Below, piece after piece: positions 30,979 through 38,870 of a DNA stretch of 64,000 bases. This stretch comes from Hyphomicrobiales bacterium (lineage in GTDB: Bacteria > Pseudomonadota > Alphaproteobacteria > Rhodospirillales > JACKKN01): assembly GCA_024236415.1 (NCBI GenBank), contig JACKKN010000002.1, forward strand, positions 248,001-312,000. Direction: 5' to 3'. Numbering within the stretch: position 1 is the first letter of the stretch; each line of letters starts with the position of its first letter. The translations under genes and the position numbers were made by a program. Below the pieces are notes generated by a model. It saw nothing but the letters and a program-made list of their open reading frames with translations, was not told where the DNA came from and ran no database searches.

Positions 30979-31029
30979 GCCGCCGCGCCGGGCGCTCGGG
31001 ATTCGCTTTCGGCCGCCGCGCCGGGCGGC
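30964..31029 (+). repeat. 33-bp tandem duplication across the stop codon of the MlaC-like gene
   Basis: Units 30964-30996 and 30997-31029 match at 30 of 33 positions. The first contains the stop (CTTTAG), the second has CTTTCG at the same place. As 33 bp is a multiple of three, the duplication is in frame and the present stop could derive from, or have been lost in, one unit. Confidence 0.75.
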
Positions 31030-31082
31030 GGCGGGGCTATTTTTTCCGCGAGTCCAATTCCGCAAAACCCCGCATAAAGGAT

Positions 31083-31111
31083 TTGACATTGATATTAGAT
31101 TTTACTAAATT
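31083..31111 (+). promoter_or_regulatory. Sigma-70-like promoter of the sulfur-globule-like gene
   Basis: TTGACA at 31083-31088, 17-bp AT-rich spacer, TAAATT at 31106-31111. It is the clearest consensus promoter in the window and lies in the AT-rich middle of a 283-bp gap, 150 bp ahead of the start, implying a long leader. The -35 is perfect, suggesting strong expression. Confidence 0.6.
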
Positions 31112-31261
31112 AGTCATAATGAATATGGCTTCTTCCCCGTTCGGAATCGGCCACGACGGCGCGAAGTACCGGGGAGCCATGGTTGGGTTTCCGGGAGCAA
31201 CCCCTCCTTCCGGCGACCAAAATTCTAAGAGGGTGGGAACAGTTCTTTAAGGGTGATGACA

Positions 31262-31639
31262 ATGAAGACTCTTCTCAAGACTTTGGCGGTCGCCGGTATC
31301 GTTGCTGCCGTTTCCGTGCCCCTGAGCGATGCGAAGGCCTGGTGGGGCGGTCCGTGGGGCGGTGGCCCCTGGGGCGGCGGTCCCTGGAACGGCTGGGGCG
31401 ACGGCACCGGTGATTTCAACATGAACTTCAGCGGCCGCGGCTCGGGCTACGGGCGTGGCTACGGCAACCCCTACTACGGCGGCTATCCCTATGGCGGCTA
31501 TGGCCCCTGGGGCGGCTACGGCTATCCCTACGGCGGCGGCTACGGCTACCCCTATGGCGGCCCCTGGGGCTATGGCGCGCCCTACTACGGCGCCCCCTAC
31601 GGCGCCCCGGCCGCTCCGGCCGAGAAGAAGGACAAGTAA
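31262..31639 (+). CDS. Secreted Gly/Tyr/Trp/Pro-rich protein, sulfur-globule-protein-like
   Basis: A 125-residue protein with a Sec signal (KTLLKTLAVAGIVAAVSVPL, cleavage after AKA near residue 26). The mature part begins WWGGPWGGGPWGGGPWNGW, then DFNMNFSGRGSGYGRGYGN and a repetitive GGYPYGGYGPWGG region, ending APAAPAEKKDK. The WGGPWGG, NMNFSGRG and Tyr/Gly blocks match proteins annotated as sulfur globule envelope proteins (Sgp/CV1 type) in purple sulfur bacteria and relatives. ATG 31262 has the best-spaced ribosome site (AAGGG); GTG 31253 and ATG 31256 are alternatives. A single-gene unit with its own promoter and terminator. Confidence 0.75.
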   Translation: MKTLLKTLAVAGIVAAVSVPLSDAKAWWGGPWGGGPWGGGPWNGWGDGTGDFNMNFSGRGSGYGRGYGNPYYGGYPYGGYGPWGGYGYPYGGGYGYPYGGPWGYGAPYYGAPYGAPAAPAEKKDK

Positions 31640-31664
31640 GACCCCATTCCGGGTCTGACGGAGA

Positions 31665-31691
31665 ACGCCGCGCGGTTCGCGCGGCGTTTTT
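31665..31691 (+). terminator. Rho-independent terminator
   Basis: Perfect 10-bp stem ACGCCGCGCG (31665-31674) / CGCGCGGCGT (31678-31687), 3-nt loop, followed by TTTTTCTTT. It ends the sulfur-globule-like transcript 25 bp after the stop; the convergent methyltransferase gene ends 10 bp beyond. Confidence 0.9.
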
Positions 31692-31700
31692 CTTTGCCCC

Positions 31701-32450
31701 CTATCCGCGCCGGCGGAACAGCAGCGACAGGGCCGGGGACTTCTTGGGGAAGGCCCTGGCCAGGTCGAAGCCGTAGCCGTCGAACACCCGCGCCAGGTTG
31801 TCGCGGGTGAACCACTGCAGGTGCTCGGGCGGGCACATCTGGTCCCAGGCGTAGATGTCCGCCGGCACCGCCGGGTGGCCGGCGTCGGGGGTCGCCACGT
31901 AGACCAGGGTGCCGGGTTTGGACAGGGCCTGGATCATGGCCATGCAGCCGTGCGGCCCGGGGATGTGCTCCATCAGCTCGGACGTGAACATGAAGTCGAA
32001 GGTCAGGCCGCTGCGCGCCATCTCGTCGAAGTCCATGCAGTGGAAGGTGCAGCGCGGGAACCGGTTGCGCGCAAAGGTGATGGAGTTGACGCTGATGTCC
32101 ACCCCGTGGGCGTCGGCCCCCAGGCGGCGGAACGCGTCGACCATCACCCCGCCGCCGCAGCCGATGTCCAGCACCCGCCGCCCCACGGCGTAGCGCAGGA
32201 AGCGCAGCGACTTGACGAAGGCGCGGCGGCGGCGCGAGTTCAGCTTGGGATAGAAGGTGGCGGTGGCGCCGCGGTAGTTGTCGGAATAGTACCGCGCCAG
32301 CTCCTCGGCCGTGGGGAAGGGGTGGACGAACAGCAGGTCGCAGGCGCCGCAGCGGAAGACGGCGTAGCCGTCCTTCTCGCCGTCCGGCGCCGAGGCGCCG
32401 CCGCAGGCGGGGCAAGCCGCCGCGGCGTCCTGTTCGTGCGTGTCTTCCAA
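31701..32450 (-). CDS. SAM-dependent methyltransferase with N-terminal zinc ribbon
   Basis: A 249-residue protein. Residues 10-45 form a CPxCGG...CGACD zinc ribbon and a FVHPFPT linker, the arrangement of sugar/natural-product methyltransferases. Then the Rossmann core: RVLDIGCGGGVMVDAFRRLGADAHGVDIS and SELMEHIPGP. Acceptors in this group are often nucleotide sugars or lipids, but nothing here identifies one. No partner genes are adjacent; upstream gap contains no clear promoter. Confidence 0.87.
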   Translation of the reverse strand: MEDTHEQDAAAACPACGGASAPDGEKDGYAVFRCGACDLLFVHPFPTAEELARYYSDNYRGATATFYPKLNSRRRRAFVKSLRFLRYAVGRRVLDIGCGGGVMVDAFRRLGADAHGVDISVNSITFARNRFPRCTFHCMDFDEMARSGLTFDFMFTSELMEHIPGPHGCMAMIQALSKPGTLVYVATPDAGHPAVPADIYAWDQMCPPEHLQWFTRDNLARVFDGYGFDLARAFPKKSPALSLLFRRRG

Positions 32451-32544
32451 GCCGCCCCCTCGTGCCGGCGATGCGGTTTCCGAAGGGGCGACTTTACCCG
32501 GCTAATCCCGCTCCGGCCAGTCCTTCCCGGCCGGCCCCTGCGGG

Positions 32545-33339
32545 CTAGCCCAGATGCTGCTTGAAGAAGTCCAGGGTGCGGGTCCAGGCCAGCTCGGCGT
32601 CGGCGGCGTCGTAGCGGGACTGGGTCGGATTGGCGAAGGCGTGGTTGGCGTCGTACCAGTAGTTCTGGTACGGCTTCTTGGCCTCGGCCATGGCGGCCTC
32701 GAACTTGCCCACCATGGCCTTGTTGATCCACTGGTCCTGGGTCGCGAAGTGGCCCTGCACCGGGCCCTTCAGGCGCGCCAGCCGGTCGGCCGGCTGGTCG
32801 ACCTTGCCATAGTAGACCACGGTGGCGTCCACCGGCTCGGCCATGGAGGCGTTCAGGGACCAGCCGCCGCCGAAGCACCAGCCGACGGTGCCCAGCTTGC
32901 CGTTCACCTTTTCGTTCTTCTTCAGCCAGCGCAGCCACGAACGCAGGGTGTCCACCGCCGTGTCCGGGTCCTTGCCCACCATCTGGGTATAGGCGCGCGC
33001 GTCGTCGGGCGTGCCGGCCACCTTGCCGCCGTACAGGTCCACGGCCAGGGCCACGTAGCCCTGCTTGGCCAGCTCGGCGGCCACCGACTTGATCTGGTCG
33101 TTCAGGCCCCACCATTCGTGGATCAGCAGCACCGCCGGCGCCGGCGTGGCCGCCGGCAGGGCCAGGGCGGCGCTGACGGACTTGCCGCCTTCGGTGGTGA
33201 TGGTCACCGTTTCCAGGCCGGCGGCCGCGGCGCGGGCCAGCATGGGGTTGGCGAGCACGGCGGCCAGCGTTGCCGTGGCCGGCACGCCGCCGACCACCAG
33301 ACCCTTGACCACGTCGCGGCGCGACAGGGCGATGTTCAT
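32545..33339 (-). CDS. Dienelactone-hydrolase-family protein with Tat signal
   Basis: A 264-residue alpha/beta hydrolase. The N-terminus SRRDVVKGLVVGGVPATAT is a twin-arginine signal, predicted to be cleaved near ARA-AA (about 38). The triad is visible: Cys nucleophile in TVGWCFGGGW, Asp in FATQDQWI and His in DANHAFAN, and the oxyanion region HEWWGLNDQIKS. Exported DLH proteins are less common than cytoplasmic ones; substrate unknown. Confidence 0.9.
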   Translation of the reverse strand: MNIALSRRDVVKGLVVGGVPATATLAAVLANPMLARAAAAGLETVTITTEGGKSVSAALALPAATPAPAVLLIHEWWGLNDQIKSVAAELAKQGYVALAVDLYGGKVAGTPDDARAYTQMVGKDPDTAVDTLRSWLRWLKKNEKVNGKLGTVGWCFGGGWSLNASMAEPVDATVVYYGKVDQPADRLARLKGPVQGHFATQDQWINKAMVGKFEAAMAEAKKPYQNYWYDANHAFANPTQSRYDAADAELAWTRTLDFFKQHLG

Positions 33340-33475
33340 GGTGTCTCCCTTATCCTGTTTGCGGTTGTGCCGGGCCCGAACCCCGGCCCGATTTGTGCGG
33401 ACAGACCCGCGCCCGCATGATAGTCACAGGCGAAACGGCAATTCAGTCAAATTTTGGTGATGGGATGCCCCGGCC

Positions 33476-34465
33476 ATGCTGACGCGAATCCTGGTGGCCC
33501 TGCTGCTCGGCCTGGCCGCCGGGCCGGCCGACGCCGCGCCGATCGAGATCACCTCCTCGCCCGTCGACCTTTACCCCGACAACCCCAGGCGCCAGACCAT
33601 CGGCAAGCTGCGCTACATGGGCGGGCTGGTGCTGCGCTCGCCCGAGCGGCGGTTCGGCGGGCTGTCGGCCCTGCTGGTGGACGGCCTGCGCCTGACCGCC
33701 GTCAGCGACCGCGGCGACCTGCTGCGCGCGGCCATCGAGCTGGACGGCGACGGCCGCCTGGTGGGGCTGCGCGACGGCGACCTGGCGCCCCTGCGCGACG
33801 GCGACGACCAGCGCCTGCTGGACAAGGAGTCCTCCGACGCCGAGTCCCTGGCCCGCGGCGACGGCGGCGCCCTGTGGGTGGGGTTCGAACGCAACCATCG
33901 GATCATGTCCTTCGCCCCGCCCGCCGGCACGGCCCCCGCCGCCGCCGCCCACGGAGACCTTGGCCCGGGCCGCCCGGTGGACGCGCCCCGGGCCCTGGCC
34001 CTGGCCCCCAGCAACGGCGGGCTGGAAACCCTGACCCGCCTGAACGACGGCCGCTACCTGGCCATCGCCGAACGCATGGCCGGCACCGACGGCAACGCCG
34101 CCTGGATCGGCGGCGGCGGCCAGCCCTGGCGGCCCCTGGCCTATGCCGTGTCCGACAACTTCTTCCCCACCGGCGCCGCCACCCTGCCGGGCGGCGACGT
34201 GCTGGTGCTGGAGCGGTTCTTCACCCTGGTGGCCGGGGTGGCGGTGCGCCTGCGCCTGCTGGCCGCCGCCGACCTGAAGCCCGGCGCCGTGCTGCGCGGC
34301 GAGCTGCTGGCCGAGTTCGCCGCCCCGGCCACGGTGGACAACTTCGAGGGCGTGTCCGTGGGCCGCGGCCCCGGCGGACGGGTGATGGTCTACATCGTCT
34401 CCGACGACAACTTCAACGTGTTGCAGCGGACCTTGCTGCTGGCCTTCACCCTTGTGGTAGACTGA
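33476..34465 (+). CDS. Secreted esterase-like/phytase-like beta-propeller protein
   Basis: A 329-residue protein with a short signal peptide (LTRILVALLLGLAAGPADA, cut near 20). The core matches the 'esterase-like activity of phytase' domain: GGLSALLVDGLRLTAVSDRGDLLRA, DAESLARGDGGALWVGFERNHRI, LERFFTLVAGVAVRLRLL and NFEGVSVGRGPGGRVMVYIVSDDNF. Activity in this family is poorly characterised. Divergent from the DLH gene across 136 bp with one AT-rich patch near 33450; followed 43 bp later by an MFS gene. Confidence 0.82.
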   Translation: MLTRILVALLLGLAAGPADAAPIEITSSPVDLYPDNPRRQTIGKLRYMGGLVLRSPERRFGGLSALLVDGLRLTAVSDRGDLLRAAIELDGDGRLVGLRDGDLAPLRDGDDQRLLDKESSDAESLARGDGGALWVGFERNHRIMSFAPPAGTAPAAAAHGDLGPGRPVDAPRALALAPSNGGLETLTRLNDGRYLAIAERMAGTDGNAAWIGGGGQPWRPLAYAVSDNFFPTGAATLPGGDVLVLERFFTLVAGVAVRLRLLAAADLKPGAVLRGELLAEFAAPATVDNFEGVSVGRGPGGRVMVYIVSDDNFNVLQRTLLLAFTLVVD

Positions 34466-34508
34466 CGCGCGCCCCGCCGCCGGGGCGTCGATCCGGGTTG
34501 GAAACGAG

Positions 34509-35720
34509 ATGTCCCTGCGCTCGCCGCGACTGCTGTTCCTGAACGTGGGCCACTTCGTGGACCACATGTGCATGCTGATCTTCGCCAAGGCGGCCTTCAC
34601 CGCCGGGCTGGCCTTCGGCCTGGCCCCCGACGGCGCCTATGCCGAGATGATCCCCTACGGCATCCCGTCCCTGGTCCTGTTCGGCGCCGCCGCGCCGGTG
34701 GCCGCGCACCTGGCCGACATCTGGAGCCGAAACGGCATGATCACCGTGTTCTTCATCGGCATCGGCCTGTCGGCCATCGCCACCAGCTTCGCCCAGACTC
34801 CCCTGCAGGTGGGCGCCGGCCTGGCGGTGCTGGGCCTGTTCGCGGCCATCTACCACCCAGTGGGCATCGCCATGGTGGTCGAGGGCGGCGGCAACGTGGG
34901 CACCCGGGTGGGCGCCAACGGGGTGTGGGGCAACATGGGGGTGGCGGCGGCGCCGCTGGTCACCGGATTCCTGCTGGCGGTGCACGACTGGCGCCTGGCC
35001 TTCGCCCTGCCGGGCGCGGTCGCCGTGGCCATCGGCATCGGCTATGCCCTGGTGGCGCGCAGCGGCCGCCTGCGCCCGCCGCCGTCGACGGCGCGCGAGA
35101 AGGCCCTGGTGGGCTTCGCCCCCGGCTGGCAGCGGGCGCTGCTGTCCATCGCCCTGGCCACCACGGCGGGCGGGTTCGTGTTCGGGGCCCTGACCTTCCT
35201 GGTCCCGCGCCTGTTCGAGGTGCGCCTGCCGGGGGTCAGCAGCGACGTGGCGGTGACCGGCGCCCTGGCCGCCGCCGTCTATGCCGTGGCCGCCTTCGCC
35301 CAGGTCTTCGTCGGCCGCCTGATCGACCGCCGCCGCCTGAAGCCGGTGCTGCTGGCCGCGGCCGCCGGTCAGCCGCTGTTGATCGGCCTGATGGCGGTGC
35401 AGACGGATTGGGCCCTGTTCCTCGCCGCCCTGCTGGCCATGGGCTTCGTGTTCGGCCAGATCCCCATCGCCGACACGGTGCTGGCCCGCTACGTGCCCGA
35501 CCAGTGGCGGGCCAAGATGGTGGCGGCCAAGGTGGGGCTGAACCTGGTGGCCGGGGCCGGGGCGCTGATGGCGGCGCGCTGGATCCTGGCCTCGGGCGGC
35601 GGGTTCGAGACCGTGCTGGGCCTGCTGGCCGTCTGCGCCGCCTGCGTGGTGGCCGCCGCCCTGCTGCTGCCGGCCCGCTCCGGCGCCGAGTTGGACGCCG
35701 CCCCGGCGCCGGCCGAATAG
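34509..35720 (+). CDS. MFS transporter
   Basis: A 403-residue, 12-helix protein. The first helix region FLNVGHFVDHMCMLIFAKAAF resembles the fosmidomycin-resistance-like/NreB-like MFS group. Helix 4-5 contains AIYHPVGIAMVVEGGGNVGTRVGANGVWGNMGVAAAPLVTGFLL, the family motif C-like antiporter segment, which suggests efflux. It precedes a thioesterase and a GNAT gene on the same strand at short spacing (10 bp and overlapping), likely one transcript. Confidence 0.88.
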   Translation: MSLRSPRLLFLNVGHFVDHMCMLIFAKAAFTAGLAFGLAPDGAYAEMIPYGIPSLVLFGAAAPVAAHLADIWSRNGMITVFFIGIGLSAIATSFAQTPLQVGAGLAVLGLFAAIYHPVGIAMVVEGGGNVGTRVGANGVWGNMGVAAAPLVTGFLLAVHDWRLAFALPGAVAVAIGIGYALVARSGRLRPPPSTAREKALVGFAPGWQRALLSIALATTAGGFVFGALTFLVPRLFEVRLPGVSSDVAVTGALAAAVYAVAAFAQVFVGRLIDRRRLKPVLLAAAAGQPLLIGLMAVQTDWALFLAALLAMGFVFGQIPIADTVLARYVPDQWRAKMVAAKVGLNLVAGAGALMAARWILASGGGFETVLGLLAVCAACVVAAALLLPARSGAELDAAPAPAE

Positions 35721-35730
35721 GGCCGGCACC

Positions 35731-36225
35731 GTGGCTCCCCCCGACACGGACGGCGCCGCCGTCCCCGCCGGCTTCCACCAACTGCCCATGGACGAGGGCT
35801 TCGTCGGCCTGGTGGGGCCGCTGTACGTGCGGCCCGGGCCGGGCGGCGTGTTCGGCTTCCGCGTCGAGGCCCGGCACGCCAACCCGGTGGGCATCTGCCA
35901 CGGCGGCATGGTCATGACCGTGGCCGACATGGCCGTGGGCTTCGCCGCCCTGCTGGCCAGCGGCCGCAGCGCCTTCCCGCCGTCCATCAACAACACCTTC
36001 GACTTCCTGGCCCCGGCGCGGATCGGCGACTGGCTCGAGACCCGGGTCGACTTCGTGCACCCGACCCGGCGCATGGCCACGGCGCACGGCCTGGTGCACC
36101 GGGACGGCGAGGCCATCGTGCGCTTCAACGGCATCTGCCGCCTGCCGCGCGACGACGACCCGCGGTTCGCCGGCGACGGCCGGTTCCAGCGCATGATGGA
36201 CCTGCTGCAAGGCGCGGGCGGGTGA
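35731..36225 (+). CDS. PaaI-type hotdog thioesterase
   Basis: A 164-residue single hotdog domain starting at GTG 35731: ARHANPVGICHGGMVMTVADMAVGFAA is the PaaI signature, where the HGG(MV) segment and Asp carry activity, and INNTFDFLAPARIGDWLETRVDFVHPTRRMATAHGLV the second strand region. It hydrolyses acyl-CoA. The TGA stop shares one base with the following GNAT start (TGATG). Confidence 0.9.
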   Translation: MAPPDTDGAAVPAGFHQLPMDEGFVGLVGPLYVRPGPGGVFGFRVEARHANPVGICHGGMVMTVADMAVGFAALLASGRSAFPPSINNTFDFLAPARIGDWLETRVDFVHPTRRMATAHGLVHRDGEAIVRFNGICRLPRDDDPRFAGDGRFQRMMDLLQGAGG

Positions 36226-36971
36226 TGGCGCCGGGCGGGCCCGACCTGGCCTGGGACGCCGAGGAGGCCTGCGCCAACGCCTGGCCGTCGCCGCGCCAGG
36301 CCGTCGTCGGCGGCTGGCTGCTGCGCGCCTCGGGCGGGCCGACGCGGCGGGTCAACTCGGTCAACCCCCTGCGCGGCGGCCCCACGGACCCCACCGCCAT
36401 CCTGCCCTTCGCCGAGGACTTCTACGCCCGCCAGGGCCGCGACCCGGTGTTCCGCGTGCCCACCCTGGTGCCGGCCATGGACGCGCCGCTGGCGCGCCGC
36501 GGCTATGTCGCCGAGGCCGAGACCGTGACCCTGTACGCCGGCCTCGCCGGCCGCGCCATCGCCAGCCCGGGCCCCGTCCCGGCCGCGCCCGACGCCGCCT
36601 GGCTGGCGGCGCGGCGCGCCTTCGCCGGCGCCGACGACGCGGCCATGGCGTCCTTCCGCGCCACCGTGGACGCCATCGCCCTGCCCCGGGCCTTCGTTTC
36701 CCAGACCGTGGACGGGCAGGTGGCGGCCATCGCCTATGGCGTGCTGTCGGGCGGCCTGCTGGTGATCGAGGCCGTGGCCACCGACCCCGCCCAGCGCCAG
36801 CGGGGCCACGCCCGCCGCGCCGTCGGCCGCCTGCTGGACTGGGCCCGGACCCAGGGCGTCGACGCCGCCTGCCTGCAGGTCATGGCCGACAACCCCCCGG
36901 CCCTGGGCCTGTACGCCGGCCTGGGATTCGAGCGCGAGTTGTACCGCTACCACTACCGGCGCAAGGGGTGA
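36225..36971 (+). CDS. GNAT-family N-acetyltransferase
   Basis: A 248-residue protein with the acetyl-CoA-binding motif at the C-terminal GNAT domain: LLVIEAVATDPAQRQRGHARRAVGRLLDWARTQGVDAACLQVMADNPPALGLYAGLGFERELYRYHYR. The N-terminal half is a degenerate GNAT-like domain beginning AWPSPRQAVVGGWLLRASGGPTRRVNSVNP. GTG 36222 is an alternative start. The substrate is unknown. It is coupled to the thioesterase gene by the one-base overlap. Confidence 0.88.
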   Translation: MAPGGPDLAWDAEEACANAWPSPRQAVVGGWLLRASGGPTRRVNSVNPLRGGPTDPTAILPFAEDFYARQGRDPVFRVPTLVPAMDAPLARRGYVAEAETVTLYAGLAGRAIASPGPVPAAPDAAWLAARRAFAGADDAAMASFRATVDAIALPRAFVSQTVDGQVAAIAYGVLSGGLLVIEAVATDPAQRQRGHARRAVGRLLDWARTQGVDAACLQVMADNPPALGLYAGLGFERELYRYHYRRKG

Positions 36972-36996
36972 GACCACCCCTTTCGAAATGTCGTCA

Positions 36997-37139
36997 CCCC
37001 CGGGCTTGACCCGGGGGTCCACGTCTTTCCTGCGACGAAATTTTGCGCGGACATCCTGGATGCCCGGATCAAGTCCGGGCATGACATAATTCATTGATAT
37101 GTATACATTTTTTGTCATGGCCGGGCTTGACCCGGCCAT
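36997..37139. repeat. Three related CCGGGCTTGACCCGG-type palindromes
   Basis: Hairpins with a conserved CTTGA/TCAAG loop: 36997-37017 (arms CCCCCGGG/CCCGGGGG), 37060-37082 (ATGCCCGGA/TCCGGGCAT, loop inverted) and 37117-37139 (ATGGCCGGG/CCCGGCCAT). They are members of one alphaproteobacterial REP-like family, in the 387-bp gap between the GNAT and LarA genes. Each sits close to a CATGAC or GTCATG border. Confidence 0.85.
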
Positions 37140-37170
37140 CCGCGCGCCCTTTCCTCCTCCCCTGCCCAAC

Positions 37171-37319
37171 CGTCGTCCCCGCGCAGGCGGGGACCCATGC
37201 CGTCGCCATGGCGGCCAAGGGCGGCCGTGCGGATTGGCCGCATGGCCCGGCTTGCGTTTGCCGACACCCGTCGTCCGCAATCGAAGGCGGAATGGGTCCC
37301 CGCCTGCGCGGGGACGACG
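37171..37319. repeat. 28-bp perfect inverted repeat pair (GTCCCCGC palindromes)
   Basis: The segment 37171-37198 is the exact reverse complement of 37292-37319. Each copy is itself a hairpin (GTCCCCGC-GCAG-GCGGGGAC). Between the copies lie 93 bp with no gene. This is a different REP family from the preceding one, arranged as a REP doublet; the second copy ends 39 bp before the LarA-family stop. Confidence 0.85.
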
Positions 37320-37358
37320 GCGGTGTTTTTGGCTGACGGTCGCTTCTCAGCAGGCCCC

Positions 37359-38663
37359 CTACGCCTCCCGCGCGAACGGCACCAGGTACGGCCCCTCGGG
37401 GATCACCGCCAGCTCGGGGTCGTTGTGGCGGGCGATGCTGGCGGCCACGGCGGCGGCCACGTCGTCCACCGCCTCGACCCCGGTCACGGCCAGGTCGTCG
37501 GCGCCCAGGCCGCCGGTGTAAAGCTGGATGCGGCCGATGCGCATGGGCTTGAGCTGCATCTCGGTCTGCCACTCGTCGATGTCGGCCAGGTCCTTGCCCG
37601 AGATGGCGGCCAGGAAGGCGTCGGGGCCCAGCTCCACCAGGCGCCGCTGGGCGTCGCGGAACTCGGCCGAGCCCAGGCCCTCGGAACAGCTCGAAGCCAC
37701 GATCAGGGTGCCGCCCGGCGCCAGGATGTCCATGGGCACCACCATGCCCTTGACGGTCTGGTAGTAGGTCTTGTCCAGGGGGTGGCCGGCGGCCGAGGTG
37801 ACCACCGTTCGGAAGCGGCGGCCGACCGGGATCTCCACGTTGCCGCGCACGAAGTCGACGGCGGCGCGGTGGCTGTCGATGACCGCGCCGAAGGAGACGA
37901 AGGCCAGGTTGCGCGCCTCGTCGATGACCGTGTTCAGGCCCAGGATCGGCCGCGCCGGGTCGCGCGCCTCGACCATGCGCACGATCTCGAGCTGCTCCTC
38001 GTGCAGGGGGTTGCCGGCCAGGTTGCAGGACGCCGCCAGGGGGTCCTCCATGAACCGGGCGCTGTGGAAGGTGCGGATGGTGGTGTGGTGGGCGACGCCG
38101 GGCGCGATCACCTTGCGCCCGCCCGAGTAGCCGGCCATGAAGTGGGGCTCCACCAGCCCTGTTGCGATCTTCACGTCGGCGTCCATGAAGCGGCGGTCCA
38201 GGCCCACGGGCACGCCGCGGGTGGCGGTGCGCCCCAGCATGACGTGGGCGTCGTCGTCGCGGGCGAAGTGGTTCTCCACCGCCACGGTCGCCAGCACCCA
38301 GGGATCGCCCACCACCTCGGCCAGCTCGTCGCCCTCGTTGGGGCGGTGCAGGCCGGTGGCCACCAGCACGGTGATCCCGGCCGCCGGCACCCCGGCGGCC
38401 ATCAGGCGCTCGATCATGGGGCGCAGGAACAGGCCGTTGGGCACCGGCCGGGTGATGTCGCAGATCAGGATGCAGGCGCTGGCCGCGCCGCGCGCCAGTT
38501 CCGTCAGCGGCGCCGCCGCCACCGGCCCGTCCAGGGCCGCCGCCACCAGGGCGCCGGGGTCGGCCGGGATGGGCAGGGGCGGCTTGCGGATCACCGTCGG
38601 CCGAGCCTGGGCCGGCAGGTCCACGGACAGGCCGGTCTTGCCGTAGGCCAGTTCGATGCGCAT
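37359..38663 (-). CDS. LarA-family protein (lactate racemase/DUF2088)
   Basis: A 434-residue protein with LarA landmarks: CDITRPVPNGLFLRPM, ATGLHRPNEGDEL, and the cofactor segment SGGRKVIAPGVAHHTTIRTFHS with the Lys that binds the nickel-pincer nucleotide and the Ni-ligating His. LarA homologues racemise or epimerise 2-hydroxy acids. The cofactor genes larB, larC and larE are absent from the window, as often happens in LarA paralogues whose activity is unproven. ATG 38663 was chosen since upstream in-frame codons give no family similarity. Confidence 0.87.
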   Translation of the reverse strand: MRIELAYGKTGLSVDLPAQARPTVIRKPPLPIPADPGALVAAALDGPVAAAPLTELARGAASACILICDITRPVPNGLFLRPMIERLMAAGVPAAGITVLVATGLHRPNEGDELAEVVGDPWVLATVAVENHFARDDDAHVMLGRTATRGVPVGLDRRFMDADVKIATGLVEPHFMAGYSGGRKVIAPGVAHHTTIRTFHSARFMEDPLAASCNLAGNPLHEEQLEIVRMVEARDPARPILGLNTVIDEARNLAFVSFGAVIDSHRAAVDFVRGNVEIPVGRRFRTVVTSAAGHPLDKTYYQTVKGMVVPMDILAPGGTLIVASSCSEGLGSAEFRDAQRRLVELGPDAFLAAISGKDLADIDEWQTEMQLKPMRIGRIQLYTGGLGADDLAVTGVEAVDDVAAAVAASIARHNDPELAVIPEGPYLVPFAREA

Positions 38664-38870
38664 GGGAGGCTCCCTACCGGTGACGCGGACCGGGGAGCAT
38701 AGCACCGTCAGGCCGGCAGGTCGTCCTCGAAGGGGGTTGGGGGGGCGGGGGAAAGCGGGTCGGCGGCCCGGCCCCGGTCCCGCCGCGGTCCCCGCCCCGC
38801 AACAGGGCCCTTGAACGGCGCCGGCCGTTCCGTGCTACAAGGGCCCGGGTTCGCTTGCAAGGAAACCGCC

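Noticed and set aside
34446..37280. Long minus-strand open frame crossing the MFS, thioesterase and GNAT genes
   Set aside because: It is a GC-driven shadow frame; the plus-strand genes have clear families, RBS and overlaps.
37359..38663. Functional lactate racemase call
   Set aside because: The Ni-pincer cofactor genes larB, larC and larE are not in the window and LarA homologues differ in substrate, so only the family is stated.
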